Assembly (NCBI GenBank): GCA_029260795.1
Contig: JAJDCO010000094.1
Location: 1 to 64,000 of the forward strand
Reading direction: 5' to 3'
Source: Planctomycetota bacterium
GTDB taxonomy: Bacteria > Planctomycetota > OFTM77
DNA length: 64,000 nt
The translations under genes and the position numbers were made by a program. Of the stretch, positions 16,215-25,556 are shown one piece after another (within the stretch, counting starts at the first letter, position 1; the number at the start of each line of letters is the position of its first letter). The notes under the pieces were generated by a model that was not told the DNA's origin, did not search any database, and was given only the letters and a program-made list of their open reading frames with translations.

Positions 16215-17840
16215 ATGCAGGTCCCCTCTCGGAACCTGGCATTCAAGCTCGCCGTCAGCCTGCTCGCTCTCTCCGGGCTGTTGATCCTCTTCACCCCGGA
16301 GTACTTGCAGGTCGCTTGGATCGAAGCTCGGACCCATCTTCCGATCGGAGGGGCTCTCGAGATCCATGGCGCGCTCGACGATGCCGTGGAGGGTCGATTC
16401 TCGACGCTCCGTTCCGAAGTGCTGTTCGAGATCCTCGGTGACGATCAGTCGAGCCTCGAAGAGCGGATCGGGGCCTCCACCTTGCTCGCATTGCGCTTTC
16501 GCCCCCAGGGCAAGAATCTCGGGCGCGAGCCGTTTGGCGCCTTGGTCGCCTACCTGCTCGACACGATCGAGCGCTTTCCCGACGAGCCGGTGGTCTGCTT
16601 GCAGCTCTACGAGGCGATCCGAGTGCATCGACTGGGAGAGCGCCTGTTGGATCCGACCCTGGAGCGGGATCCCCCGGGATCGAGCTCCCGACAGCGCGCG
16701 ACCCTCGACCCGGTCAGCGCGAACGCGGCGCGCCGCGAGCTGCTCCGAGGCCGAGAGCGAGATCCCGACAACGGTGCCTTCGCTTTCGAGCTGGCGGATC
16801 TCGCCATCGCCGAAGGTCGATCCGACGATGGCATCGAGCGCATCGCCGAGGCCGGGGCTGCTTCCTACGTCACCTACTACCAAAGCCGACGACTCCAAGC
16901 CGCGCATCGCCTGCTGGCCTCCCGGGGGCTTCCGGCCCCGGAATCGAAGGAGTTCGTCCATGCCGCCGTTCACTTGCCGAGCCCCTCGGCCCGCGGGCTG
17001 GTCGAGCGGATCGCCGAGCTCGCCCGCCAACGATTCGCGCAGGGAGAGGCCGCCGCACTCGACACGGTGATCGCCCTCTTCGAGTTCGGGCAACGCTACC
17101 GCTCCCAGTCCCAGACGTTGCTCCAAGCCCAGCTCGGATTCCAGCTCAGCGAGCGTGCCATCGCGACCTTCGTCGAGCCGTACGAAGACACCGATGGTTC
17201 TGCTCCGGCCGCGGTTCGCCTGGCTGATCTGCTGGAAGCCAACGGGAGAGTCGAGGCCGCCGAGCGCGTTCGCGAGTCGGTCGCGAGTCCGGCTCGGCTG
17301 CTGGCAGGCTGGCGACAGTTCCTGAAGACCACCGATTCGCTACCGCAGTCCGCCCGCTGGCTGGCCGCGGGACACGGCTACCTGCTGGTGCTCCTCCTCG
17401 AGTGCTTGTTCCTGACCGGCCTCGCCCGATGGGCGCGCGGGCCAGAGCCAGTCGTTCCGGCGCGGATGCTGCGTCCCTTGGCAGCCTTCGGCCTCATCAG
17501 CCTGGCGACCGCGCTCGTGATTGGTGCCCATCAACTCGTCGCGCGACCGGCGCGCTTCGGGGGACGCCTGAATCAAGAGCTGATCGACGCCCTGGTGCTG
17601 GGGGCTCCCTGGCTGCTGGCTGCCTTGATCGCCACCTGGCGGCGTCCCGGCAGCCCGGCCTCGCCCGTCGCGTCGCGAGCCGCCGGTGGCGCGCGCGTCT
17701 TCGGCTCGCTGGCGCTGCTGTTGGCGGTCGCCTACACGATCACCTTCCCCATCGCTCTCGAGCAGCGGCGACGCATCGCTGACGAGCACGACCGCTTGCT
17801 GCATCGAGAGGCCAGCTTCGTCCAACGCCTGGGGGTTTGA
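16215..17840 (+). CDS. Membrane protein with TPR-like periplasmic region, unknown function
   Basis: 541 residues; start at 16215 with GAGGAG eight bases upstream. One N-terminal membrane segment (residues about 8-27), a large helical middle (residues 40-370) with TPR-like pairs (RRELLRGRERDPDNGAFAFE and others), then about four membrane segments near the C-terminus (residues about 378-395, 418-440, 455-475, 490-515). I do not recognise the family. It is divergent from the hydro-lyase gene and convergent with the beta-propeller gene. Confidence 0.7.
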   Translation: MQVPSRNLAFKLAVSLLALSGLLILFTPEYLQVAWIEARTHLPIGGALEIHGALDDAVEGRFSTLRSEVLFEILGDDQSSLEERIGASTLLALRFRPQGKNLGREPFGALVAYLLDTIERFPDEPVVCLQLYEAIRVHRLGERLLDPTLERDPPGSSSRQRATLDPVSANAARRELLRGRERDPDNGAFAFELADLAIAEGRSDDGIERIAEAGAASYVTYYQSRRLQAAHRLLASRGLPAPESKEFVHAAVHLPSPSARGLVERIAELARQRFAQGEAAALDTVIALFEFGQRYRSQSQTLLQAQLGFQLSERAIATFVEPYEDTDGSAPAAVRLADLLEANGRVEAAERVRESVASPARLLAGWRQFLKTTDSLPQSARWLAAGHGYLLVLLLECLFLTGLARWARGPEPVVPARMLRPLAAFGLISLATALVIGAHQLVARPARFGGRLNQELIDALVLGAPWLLAALIATWRRPGSPASPVASRAAGGARVFGSLALLLAVAYTITFPIALEQRRRIADEHDRLLHREASFVQRLGV

Positions 17841-17851
17841 GACGAGCGAAC

Positions 17852-17881
17852 GCACGAGACGGTCGAAGGACCGTCCCGTGC
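17852..17881. terminator. Hairpin between convergent genes
   Basis: GCACGAGACGGTC (17852-17864) pairs with GACCGTCCCGTGC (17869-17881), a 13-bp stem with one mismatch and a four-base loop. It lies in the 63-bp gap between two convergent stops. There is no strong T run, so it may act as a two-way terminator or simply an mRNA-end stabiliser. Confidence 0.55.
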
Positions 17882-17903
17882 GCCACGATTCTTGAGAGCC
17901 GGT

Positions 17904-19343
17904 CTACTGGATGATGGCGGTGAAGGGGTTCGAGAGCAGCGCCCGACCGTCGAGCTCGACCGTCGCGGCCTGCAAGAAGACGTTCACGCCGACGAAGTTC
18001 GAGCCGCTCGGCACCGGGATCGGCCCGAACTGAGCTCGCCCGTCGATGTCGAGTCCCAACGTCGCGATGGACACGATCGGAAGACTCAGGTCGATGACGA
18101 TTCCTCCCCCGACCGGGGTCGGGCCCGCTCCGGTGAGTGACCCGAAGAGCGTCACGGCTCGCGCTTCCGTGCCACCGGCGACTCGATAGCTCGCCGTGCC
18201 GCCATTGATCGGGAGGCTGTCGCCCGTCAACGCGAGAGGTGCCCGCGGCAATCGCGTGGCCTCGGTCAAGCACTGGGTCGCTTGATCCGAGATGAAGGCT
18301 CGCGAGCCGTCTCGCGTGAACGCCACGTCGTTGGCTCCCGTTCCGGCATTGAAGACGGTCTCCAAGGATTGGGTCTCGGTGTCCACCACCAAGACGTCCC
18401 CGACGAACAGATCGGCGATGTAGAGAAAGCGTCCGTTCGGCTCCAGGGTCATGCCGTACTCACCGCCGGCGCCCCCGAGCTCGAGGGTCGAGAGGAGAGT
18501 GCCCGTCCAGCCATCGAGCACGTACAAGCGCGACGGCCCACCGTTGATGTCCACCCAGACCGAGCCGTCGCTCGTGAGGACCGTGTCCGCGGTCGACGGA
18601 TAGCTGCCCCCGGCGGCGAGCACGATCGAGGTCTGAAGACTCGGGAAAGCCGGATCGATCCAGGTCACGCCGGCGTCGGAGCCGCTGAAGTCGAGATAGT
18701 ACTGGGTCGTCGGAACGATCAGCGTCTGGCCGTCCGGTGACCAGTTCAGACGCCCGTGGGCACCAGGGACCACGAAGCGCTCGGCGGGCAGCTCCTGGTG
18801 AAAGGTGCCCTGAGGGTTGGAGACGTCGGTGTCGATGACGAACAGGTTGCCCGTCCCCTCGACGGTCGAGACGTACAGGCGCGTCTGGTCGGCATTCAGG
18901 ATCGGATTGAAGGGAAACCAGGTACCAAAGCTCGGCTCGGGGGGCAGCCCGATGCTGCCCAGATGTTGAAAGGCGCCATCGAGCACGTCGACCTGGTTGC
19001 TCGTGCTCGAGGTGACGTACAGGTAGAGCAAGCTCCCTTGGGCGTCGGTTTGGATCGCGAAGTCCTCGGGATAGAAGCCGACCCGTTGCCGCTGCAGGAT
19101 CTGGGTGGTCGCGACGTCGAGCGCGGCGACGAGAGAGTTCTCGGTTCCACCCAGGCCGCCCGACAGGGCGACGTACAGAGTGCGGCCATCCGGATCGAGG
19201 GCGAGGCCGAACGGGTTGTCCAGCGGGTCGGTCGGCGGGTCGGTGAAGGTGAGATCGATGCAGCGCGTCTGCACTTGGGCGTCGAGCTCACCGGCGAGCG
19301 CGACGACGAGGAGTGAGAGGCAGAGTGCTCGGCGGGGATTCAT
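17904..19343 (-). CDS. Exported beta-propeller protein (YVTN/lactonase type) under a cobalamin riboswitch; BtuG-like candidate
   Basis: 479 residues with a signal peptide (MNPRRALCLSLLVVALAGELDAQ). Residues about 40-345 form a YVTN-type beta-propeller (LALDPDGRTLYVALSGG, TLEPNGRFLYIADLFVGD, FTRDGSRAFISDQ). The last about 110 residues are a separate beta domain ending NPFTAIIQ. The start at 19343 has GGGAGGG eight bases upstream. The long leader contains a cobalamin riboswitch, and the gene is the only one it can control, since the next gene downstream is convergent. In Bacteroides a surface beta-propeller, BtuG, captures vitamin B12 for BtuB. A comparable B12-capture role is inferred here from fold plus riboswitch, not shown by residues. 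A generic lactonase-like protein is the alternative. Confidence 0.8.
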   Translation of the reverse strand: MNPRRALCLSLLVVALAGELDAQVQTRCIDLTFTDPPTDPLDNPFGLALDPDGRTLYVALSGGLGGTENSLVAALDVATTQILQRQRVGFYPEDFAIQTDAQGSLLYLYVTSSTSNQVDVLDGAFQHLGSIGLPPEPSFGTWFPFNPILNADQTRLYVSTVEGTGNLFVIDTDVSNPQGTFHQELPAERFVVPGAHGRLNWSPDGQTLIVPTTQYYLDFSGSDAGVTWIDPAFPSLQTSIVLAAGGSYPSTADTVLTSDGSVWVDINGGPSRLYVLDGWTGTLLSTLELGGAGGEYGMTLEPNGRFLYIADLFVGDVLVVDTETQSLETVFNAGTGANDVAFTRDGSRAFISDQATQCLTEATRLPRAPLALTGDSLPINGGTASYRVAGGTEARAVTLFGSLTGAGPTPVGGGIVIDLSLPIVSIATLGLDIDGRAQFGPIPVPSGSNFVGVNVFLQAATVELDGRALLSNPFTAIIQ

Positions 19344-19500
19344 CCACGTCCCTCCCTGAGTCAGGGTTCACGGGGACGTCGATCGACGGGTGGGGATTGC
19401 GAACGAACAGCTCGATCGAGACGGAGATCGTCCCATCGAACCACGCGGGGTGGGTGCTGCACTCACGCTCTCTCGAAGCCCGAAGATCGACGTGATGCAC

Positions 19501-19662
19501 GCCCAGATCGGTCTTCTGGCTTCCGGATCGTCCTACTGGCCGCTCCTTCCCACCTCGACAAGAGGCAGTGGATCAGCGCGGTTTTCGTCCCCGGTCACAG
19601 CGGCGGGTCCGCAACGGTTTCGCACCGTTTTCCCTGCCGGGGCAATCGCCCCGACATCTGAG
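19501..19662 (-). ncRNA. Cobalamin (adenosylcobalamin-type) riboswitch
   Basis: Read on the minus strand the segment shows the conserved core in order. A 5' P1 strand CAGAT (about 19660) is followed by a GGGGCGATTGCCCC hairpin. Next come AGGGAA and ACGGTGCGAAACCGT with GCGGACCCGCC (about 19602-19635), CGCTGTGACCGGGGACGA (about 19585-19602), and a CCACTG/AGGTGGGAAGG arm (about 19545-19571). The B12 box GAAGCCAGAAGACCG (about 19509-19523) comes last, with ATCTG closing P1. This order and the invariant strings match the cobalamin riboswitch family. About 157 nt separate it from the beta-propeller start, room for a translational or transcriptional switch. Binding of B12 would normally shut the gene off. 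Confidence 0.93.
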
Positions 19663-19754
19663 CGAGCTGCGAGACTACCGCGCGCCCTCGGGCCGAGTCA
19701 AGGCGGCCGGGCGGAAGTGGAAGGACTTCCACCCGGGTGCCTCACGGGGAAACC

Positions 19755-20240
19755 TCAGCTCTTGTGTCCGGCGTCTTCGAGCAGACTGCGGAGCATCCAG
19801 GCGGTCTTCTCGTGGATCTGCAGACGCTGCGTGACGAGATCGGCCGTCGCTTCGTCCGAGCCGGCCTCGATGGCGGGAAAGGCCTCTCGCGCCGTGCGGA
19901 TCACCGTCTCGTGAGCGCGCACGAGATCGCGCACCATGTCGAGGGCGGCCGGCACCTCGGTCGATTCCTCGACCCGGCTCAGCTTGCTGAACGCCGCGTA
20001 GCTGCCCGGAGCATAGGCACCGAGAGAGCGAATGCGCTCGGCGAGCGCGTCGACGGCGAGGGCGAGCTCGTTGTAGTGCTCCTCGAACATGAGGTGCAGC
20101 GTATTGAAGAGTGGGCCCGTCACGTTCCAGTGATAGTTGTGAGTCTTGAGGTAGAGCGTGTAAGAGTCGGCCAAGAGCCGCTCGAGCCCCTCGATGATCT
20201 TTTGACGCTGAGCCTCTGGAATCCCGATATCGATCTGCAT
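19755..20240 (-). CDS. dps: Dps-family mini-ferritin
   Basis: 161 residues, normal Dps length. The start has AAGGAGGAA upstream. The ferroxidase residues fit the Listeria innocua Dps spacing exactly: His37, His49, Asp64 and Glu68 (in THNYHWNVTG, LHLMFEE and VDALAER). Dps forms a 12-mer that oxidises ferrous iron with peroxide, stores iron and protects DNA. The N-terminus is short and has few lysines, so strong DNA binding is doubtful. The gene stands alone, just upstream of the riboswitch on the same strand, with about 90 bp between its stop and the riboswitch. Confidence 0.95.
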   Translation of the reverse strand: MQIDIGIPEAQRQKIIEGLERLLADSYTLYLKTHNYHWNVTGPLFNTLHLMFEEHYNELALAVDALAERIRSLGAYAPGSYAAFSKLSRVEESTEVPAALDMVRDLVRAHETVIRTAREAFPAIEAGSDEATADLVTQRLQIHEKTAWMLRSLLEDAGHKS

Positions 20241-20348
20241 GTGTCTGTTCCTCCTTCGAGAGAATGAGGTCCGTGTTCGGATCCTGCCCGTGCACGTTGG
20301 ACGGGACTTCGTTCGGAACGGGCCGTGAGATTCGCGCCCGGCCGCCGC

Positions 20349-22334
20349 TCAGAATCGAACCGGTAGCACCAGATGCGACGGCCAGCGCTCGGAGCAATGA
20401 ATCGTGTTCAAGGCCGGCACCATCTGCGTGTGCTGCCGGAACGGTTCGCCCGTGTTCGGATTCACATCATACCGAGGGTGATTGCTGGACGTGATCGAGA
20501 TTCGAATGCGATGGCCGCGGTTGAACACGATGCTGATCGCCGACACGTCGATCTCGAGCTCGGAGACCTGCCCCGGCACCAGGAAACGCTCCTGATTCAT
20601 TCCGCCCCGGTATCGGGCGCGAAGCGCGCCTTCTTGAATCAGCATCGAGCGCCCATCGGGGTATACGTCGAGCAGCTTGACCACGAAGTCGGTATCGCGA
20701 GCCGTCGACGAGACGAAGAGCCGAGCGCGCAAGGGGCCGGTGACCTCGAGCGGCGCGTCCAGGATCTCCGACGTATAGGTCAGCACGTCCGCGCGCGCCT
20801 CGATCGGACGTTGATCGTAGGCACCACTCGGGAGCACGAAGTTCGAGCCGCCCACCGTCGGAACGGGATCGGCCGGATCGTACCGAAAGGTCCGCATCCG
20901 TTGCTTGCCCCCCGCTGGCGGACGGTTCAGGCTGAGCCCGCCCTTGCCCGTGAGGTAGGCGTTGATCGGTGTCGCCGGCACGGGCCAGGTCTCGGCCGTC
21001 CGCCACTCGTTGCCCGGGGCGTCGGGATCCTCGGCATCGCCGAGCACGAAGTACTTCACGGGGGGCTCGGACGCGACGCCCGTCGGCTGGTCCAGTAGCC
21101 AGTAGTCGAAGTACCGGACGGCCTCGATGACGACATCCAGATCCGACAGGCGGGCCGGAAAGCTGAGCTGACCTTGCTGGTCGGTGAAAAAACCGCCATG
21201 GGTCCAAGGACCGATGACCAGCTTCTGTCCCCCCGGCGCTGGGCCACCTCCCGATTCCCGAAGGTCCTGGAACGTTCCGAGCGCACCCGGCAGCATGAAG
21301 TCGAACCATCCGCCGACGTGATAGATCGGCACCTGGACCGAGGGGAGGCGACGATCGAGCTGCAGCAGATCCCACCAGGCGTCGGGGGTCGGATGCGCTT
21401 CGATCTCGCTCAGGAAGTCGCGGCGACCGATCGAGTCGAGCCAGCCCTCGACAGCGGCCTCGCGGAACAAGCCGCCGGGAAACGTGAGATCGTCATACAG
21501 GTCTCCGGTGCCCGCGATCGCGAAGCAGGCTCGCAGGCTGGGCGGAGCCGCACCGGCCGTCAAGTACTGGACGATCGCCAAGGCCGAGCTGCCCCAGGAA
21601 CCGACGCGACCGTTGCTGAACGGCTGCCGGGCCGCCCACTCGATCGTGTCCCACCCATCCTGGTGCTCGCCCCATGCGCTCGCGCGGAAGTAGGCGTCCT
21701 CACCGTTCGATTGAAAGCGACCGCGCATGTCTTGGATCACGACCGCATAGCCGAATAGCGTCAGCCAGGTCGCCCGAACCGAGTCCGACTTGCCGTAGGG
21801 CGTGCGCACGACGATCGTCGGAAGCGGTCGCCCGGTCACGGGCCGGAACACGTCGGTCGCCAGGCGCGTCACGCCATCGCGCATCGGCACGATGACGCTG
21901 GTTCGGTTGCTCTCGAGCTGGAAGTCGATCGGACGGTTGTCGACCGCATCGTTCAGTCGTCGCACTCCGGCGCGTTGGAAGTCGCGTGGCGTCGGGAGCC
22001 CGGGAGACGGGAGCGCCGATCCGAAGATCCGGTTCTCGTGGCGCGGTGCCAGCGAGAAGAGATAAAAGCGCCGCCCCCGAATCGAGTCCTCCGTGAACTC
22101 ATGCCGGTAGCGCCCGAAACCGTCCAGCTCGGCCAACCGATCTGGCCAGACGCGCTCCTCCGGTCCGTAGCGATCGAGCGTCGACTCGAAGATCAAGCCC
22201 ACCCAACCTCGCGTGATCGGTTGGCCGAGGCGATCGAAGACGCGCCCAGACGTCTCGACGCCCTCTTGCGCGAAGAGCGTCGGGCAGAGGCAGAACGCGA
22301 TCACGGCGAGGCCGCGTGAGATCTGGGCGATCAT
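20349..22334 (-). CDS. Exported CocE/NonD-family acyl hydrolase (X-Pro dipeptidyl-peptidase type)
   Basis: 661 residues from the ATG at 22334, chosen because it starts a signal peptide (MIAQISRGLAVIAFCLCPTLFAQ); the frame is open to 22727. After a short region resembling a carboxypeptidase-regulatory fold (residues 28-110) comes the alpha/beta hydrolase core. The nucleophile candidate is Ser250 in GSWGSSALA, the acid is Asp in GGWFDFM and the base is His in GPWTHGG, all as in cocaine esterase. The C-terminal PepX_C jelly-roll follows (VTGPLRARLFVSST onward). The family hydrolyses esters, glutaryl-cephalosporins or X-Pro peptides; the substrate cannot be predicted. Divergent from the TonB-dependent receptor gene. 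Confidence 0.9.
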   Translation of the reverse strand: MIAQISRGLAVIAFCLCPTLFAQEGVETSGRVFDRLGQPITRGWVGLIFESTLDRYGPEERVWPDRLAELDGFGRYRHEFTEDSIRGRRFYLFSLAPRHENRIFGSALPSPGLPTPRDFQRAGVRRLNDAVDNRPIDFQLESNRTSVIVPMRDGVTRLATDVFRPVTGRPLPTIVVRTPYGKSDSVRATWLTLFGYAVVIQDMRGRFQSNGEDAYFRASAWGEHQDGWDTIEWAARQPFSNGRVGSWGSSALAIVQYLTAGAAPPSLRACFAIAGTGDLYDDLTFPGGLFREAAVEGWLDSIGRRDFLSEIEAHPTPDAWWDLLQLDRRLPSVQVPIYHVGGWFDFMLPGALGTFQDLRESGGGPAPGGQKLVIGPWTHGGFFTDQQGQLSFPARLSDLDVVIEAVRYFDYWLLDQPTGVASEPPVKYFVLGDAEDPDAPGNEWRTAETWPVPATPINAYLTGKGGLSLNRPPAGGKQRMRTFRYDPADPVPTVGGSNFVLPSGAYDQRPIEARADVLTYTSEILDAPLEVTGPLRARLFVSSTARDTDFVVKLLDVYPDGRSMLIQEGALRARYRGGMNQERFLVPGQVSELEIDVSAISIVFNRGHRIRISITSSNHPRYDVNPNTGEPFRQHTQMVPALNTIHCSERWPSHLVLPVRF

Positions 22335-22564
22335 GGGCAATTCGGGCAGGGCTCGGGATGGAAAGGGTGGCTTCGGGCGCCGATCTCGGAACGACGCGTG
22401 AGTGGCGATCCAGAACATCATAGGATCACGCGGGCTGTCAAGCGGCCGCCCCGGCAACCCGACTGAATCCCACTCTTGAACCGATCCGGTCCCGCTGCGT
22501 TGAGAGCGCGAATCGGAATCGGTCCCAATTCTCTGAGACGGCCCGGAACGGAGGGAAACGAACC

Positions 22565-24760
22565 ATGGCGTGGATTTGGTCGGCACTCGTCTTCGTCGGA
22601 AGCCTCGGAAGCCCCGTGCCCCAGGACGAGCAGGATCCGGCCCCCAACACACGCGAAAGTGTGACGCCCGAGAAACCCGAGGGCCAAGAGGCGGCCGACG
22701 ACCCTGGCGAGGAGAAGGATGTCGCACGAGCCCCCGAGGTCGTGGTCACCGCCAGCCGCACCCCGCGCGCTTCCGATCAACTCCCCTACCGTGTGACCGA
22801 GCGCTCGGGCGACTGGATCCAGACGCGCCGCCTCGCCCGCAGCCTGCCCGAAGCGCTTCAAGAGGAGACGGGCATCTTCGTGCAGAAGACCGGTCCCGGG
22901 CAGATCTCCCCGTTCATCCGCGGCTTCACCGGATTTCACACCCTGACGTTGATCGACGGCATCCGCCTCAATAACGCCGTCTTTCGGCCGGGTCCCAATC
23001 AGTATCTCGCGACCATCGACTCCTTCTCGGTCGATCGGCTCGAGATCGTTCGCGGCCCGGCTTCGGTCCAATGGGGAAGCGACGCGGTCGGTGGCACTCT
23101 GAACGCGATCGTCAAGGAGCGCCGAGACTTTCCCGAGGGCATCCACGTCTTCGGGCGAGTCTTTCAGCGGTGGGCGAGCGCCGAGAAGTCCTCGACGACG
23201 CGCGTCGAAACTCAAGGGAACTTCGACGAGGCCATCGGCTATCACCTCGGGATGACGTACCGCACGTTCGGCAGCATCGACGGGGGGCAGCATGTCGGCG
23301 AGCAGTCGGGCACCGGCTACGAAGAGTGGGCGGGCGACACCAAGTGGCGCTTCGTCGTGAACGAACGGCTCGACTGGACCTTCGGATTCCAGCAGATGAC
23401 ACAGAGCGACGTGCCGCGTACTCATGCCACCGTCCAGGGAATCTCGTGGCGCGGCACGACGATCGGAGAAGACCTGAGGCGCGACTTCGACCAGGAGCGT
23501 CAGCTCGTGTATACGCAGCTGGAGTACGAGAACGAGTCGGACGACACCTGGCTCCAGCGAGGCACGCTCAGCCTTTCCTGGCAACGTCAGCACGAGGTCG
23601 AGCGCCGTGATCGCAGCGGTGGGCGCTTTCGGCGCCAAGGCTTCACGGATCGCACGCTCGGAGCCTGGCTCCAGCTCGAGTCCCCTCTCGCCGGTGGTCG
23701 ACTGGCGTATGGTGGTGAGATCTACCTCGACCAGGTCGACTCCTTCCGACGCGACTTCGACAGCACCGGAGCGGCGAGCGTTGCGCCGCGGGGCCCGGTC
23801 GCCGACGACGGCGACTACACGCTGTCGGGAGTCTTCGTGCAACACGAAGCAGAGGTGGCCGAGGGCGTTCACACGACGGCCGGAGTTCGCTACTCGTTCG
23901 CCCGCGCCACGGCCGACGAGGTCGACCCCGATCCTTCGGATGCGACGTTCATCCCGGCGCTGGCCGACGACTACGAGTCCGTCGTCTGGAATGCGCGCGT
24001 GCTGTTCGATGCCAGCGAGGCACTGCGACCTTACGTCGGGATCTCCACTGCTTTTCGAGCGCCGAATCTCAGCGATCTGACGCGATTCGACACGGCTCGG
24101 AGTGGCGAAGTCGAGCTGGGAGCTCCCGACCTCGACCCCGAGCGCTTCACGTCCTACGAGGTCGGCGCCCATTTCCGCCACCGGGACACCTCCGCCTCCT
24201 TGGCGGTCTTCTTCACCGACGTGAACAACCTGATCATTCGATTCCCGACCGGAGTGACGACCACCGACGGTGAGCCCGTCGTGACCCTCGACAACTCGGG
24301 TCGAGGCTTCGTGCACGGCGTGGAGGCGGCGGGCGATGTCCCGATGGGCAAAGATTGGCGCCTGTTCGGCAACTTCACTTGGCTCGAAGGTGAGGTGGAC
24401 CAGTTCATCGCGCCTGGAGTCAAGGATCGGGAGCCGATCTCTCGTCTGATGCCGACGACCGGGTTGGTCGGGCTCGGATGGGAGCATCCCGACGGAAACG
24501 TCCACGCCGATTTCCTGGCCCAGTTCGTCGGTGAGGCGGACCGGCTCTCGGAACGCGACAAGAGCGATACGGAGAGGATCCCACCCGGAGGCACACCTGG
24601 GTACACTGTGCTCACCTTGCGCGGAGGAGTCCGCGTCTCGGAGAACGTCTCCGTGTTCGGGGCGATCGAGAATCTGGCCAACCGCGACTATCGGGTTCAC
24701 GGGTCAGGAATCAACGCTCCAGGAACCAATGTGATCCTCGGGTTGGATCTGACGTTCTAA
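22565..24760 (+). CDS. TonB-dependent outer-membrane receptor
   Basis: 731 residues; the start has GGAGGGAAACG upstream. A short signal region (MAWIWSALVFVGSLGS) and an acidic linker precede the TonB box-like EVVVTASRTPR. The plug domain (residues about 65-180) has RGFTGFHTLTLIDGIRLNN, VDRLEIVRGPASVQWGSDAVGG. The rest is a 22-stranded barrel ending in NVILGLDLTF with a terminal aromatic residue. It imports a ligand such as a siderophore, cobalamin or carbohydrate; the ligand cannot be read from sequence. Its stop overlaps the start of a TonB gene (TAATG), so receptor and energiser are made together. No riboswitch or Fur-like site is visible in the 230-bp upstream gap. Confidence 0.92.
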   Translation: MAWIWSALVFVGSLGSPVPQDEQDPAPNTRESVTPEKPEGQEAADDPGEEKDVARAPEVVVTASRTPRASDQLPYRVTERSGDWIQTRRLARSLPEALQEETGIFVQKTGPGQISPFIRGFTGFHTLTLIDGIRLNNAVFRPGPNQYLATIDSFSVDRLEIVRGPASVQWGSDAVGGTLNAIVKERRDFPEGIHVFGRVFQRWASAEKSSTTRVETQGNFDEAIGYHLGMTYRTFGSIDGGQHVGEQSGTGYEEWAGDTKWRFVVNERLDWTFGFQQMTQSDVPRTHATVQGISWRGTTIGEDLRRDFDQERQLVYTQLEYENESDDTWLQRGTLSLSWQRQHEVERRDRSGGRFRRQGFTDRTLGAWLQLESPLAGGRLAYGGEIYLDQVDSFRRDFDSTGAASVAPRGPVADDGDYTLSGVFVQHEAEVAEGVHTTAGVRYSFARATADEVDPDPSDATFIPALADDYESVVWNARVLFDASEALRPYVGISTAFRAPNLSDLTRFDTARSGEVELGAPDLDPERFTSYEVGAHFRHRDTSASLAVFFTDVNNLIIRFPTGVTTTDGEPVVTLDNSGRGFVHGVEAAGDVPMGKDWRLFGNFTWLEGEVDQFIAPGVKDREPISRLMPTTGLVGLGWEHPDGNVHADFLAQFVGEADRLSERDKSDTERIPPGGTPGYTVLTLRGGVRVSENVSVFGAIENLANRDYRVHGSGINAPGTNVILGLDLTF

Positions 24761-25533
24761 TGGGCGTGTTGTCCCTCGCTGCTCCCCGGACTCGGTGCAT
24801 GAAGCTCGGTCGCTCGAAGATCTTTAGCCTTCCGTCCCTGACCGGCGGTCTCTTTCTGTCGGTCGTCGTTCATGGTGCCGCCGTAGCCACCGTCGTCTGG
24901 TGGATGTCGGCTCGGCCACCGGCACTGCTCCAGACATCGAGCCGTCCGGCTTCTCGGTCGGGCCTGCCGGTCGAGGCCCCAACGCCGCCATTCGAGCCCA
25001 CGCCTTCGACCGAGAGACCGACGAAGACACTCGACGGACAGCCCGCGCCCGCGCTGGAAGCGCCTCGATTGGACGAGGCTTTCGCACCGATGTCCCGTCC
25101 CGTCACACGGCCTCCGCTTCCGATTCCTGATCCCCGCGCGCTCGATCTGCGCCCCACGACGACACCCGAGTCCGCGCCGGCTTCCGAGCAGCCTGCTGGC
25201 GACCCGGCTCCCGAGGTCGTCGCTGCTCCCGAGGCACCCACGGCAACCGAGACACCTCCGCTGATCCTGAGTCCCCAAAACGCCAAGCCCGTCTATCCGA
25301 GCCGCGCGATCCGGCGAGGGCTCGAAGGAGTGGTCTTGCTGCGGGTCGAGGTCCTGGTCGATGGAACGGCGGGCCGAATCGTGGTCAAGGAGAGCTCGGG
25401 CTTCGGCCTCCTCGATCGCGCGGCCCTCGATTGCGTCCGCGCGTGGCTCTTCCGACCTGCCGAACGCGGAGGCGTCGTGGTGGTCGAGGATCTGGATGTG
25501 CCGATCCGCTTCGAGCTGGGTAACGTTCGCTAG
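24760..25533 (+). CDS. tonB: TonB-family energy transducer
   Basis: 257 residues, overlapping the receptor gene by one base. One membrane segment (residues about 28-48, LSVVVHGAAVATVVWWM), a long Pro/Ala/Glu-rich periplasmic linker (residues 55-160), then a TonB C-terminal domain (residues about 165-257: PVYPSRAIRRGLEGVVLLRVEV, then SGFGLLDRAALDCVRAWLFRPA). It would carry proton-motive energy from an ExbB/ExbD motor to the receptor just upstream. No ExbBD pair is beside it; the TolQ/TolR genes at 60515-62336 are far away. Confidence 0.92.
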   Translation: MGVLSLAAPRTRCMKLGRSKIFSLPSLTGGLFLSVVVHGAAVATVVWWMSARPPALLQTSSRPASRSGLPVEAPTPPFEPTPSTERPTKTLDGQPAPALEAPRLDEAFAPMSRPVTRPPLPIPDPRALDLRPTTTPESAPASEQPAGDPAPEVVAAPEAPTATETPPLILSPQNAKPVYPSRAIRRGLEGVVLLRVEVLVDGTAGRIVVKESSGFGLLDRAALDCVRAWLFRPAERGGVVVVEDLDVPIRFELGNVR

Positions 25534-25556
25534 CTGCCCGTCCGACCGAGAGGACC

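Noticed and set aside
22335..22564. Search for a second cobalamin riboswitch before the TonB-dependent receptor
   Set aside because: None of the conserved core strings or a B12 box is present on the plus strand.
22418..24700. 760-residue minus-strand frame
   Set aside because: Antisense to the TonB-dependent receptor; composition is that of a GC-driven mirror frame and no motif is visible.
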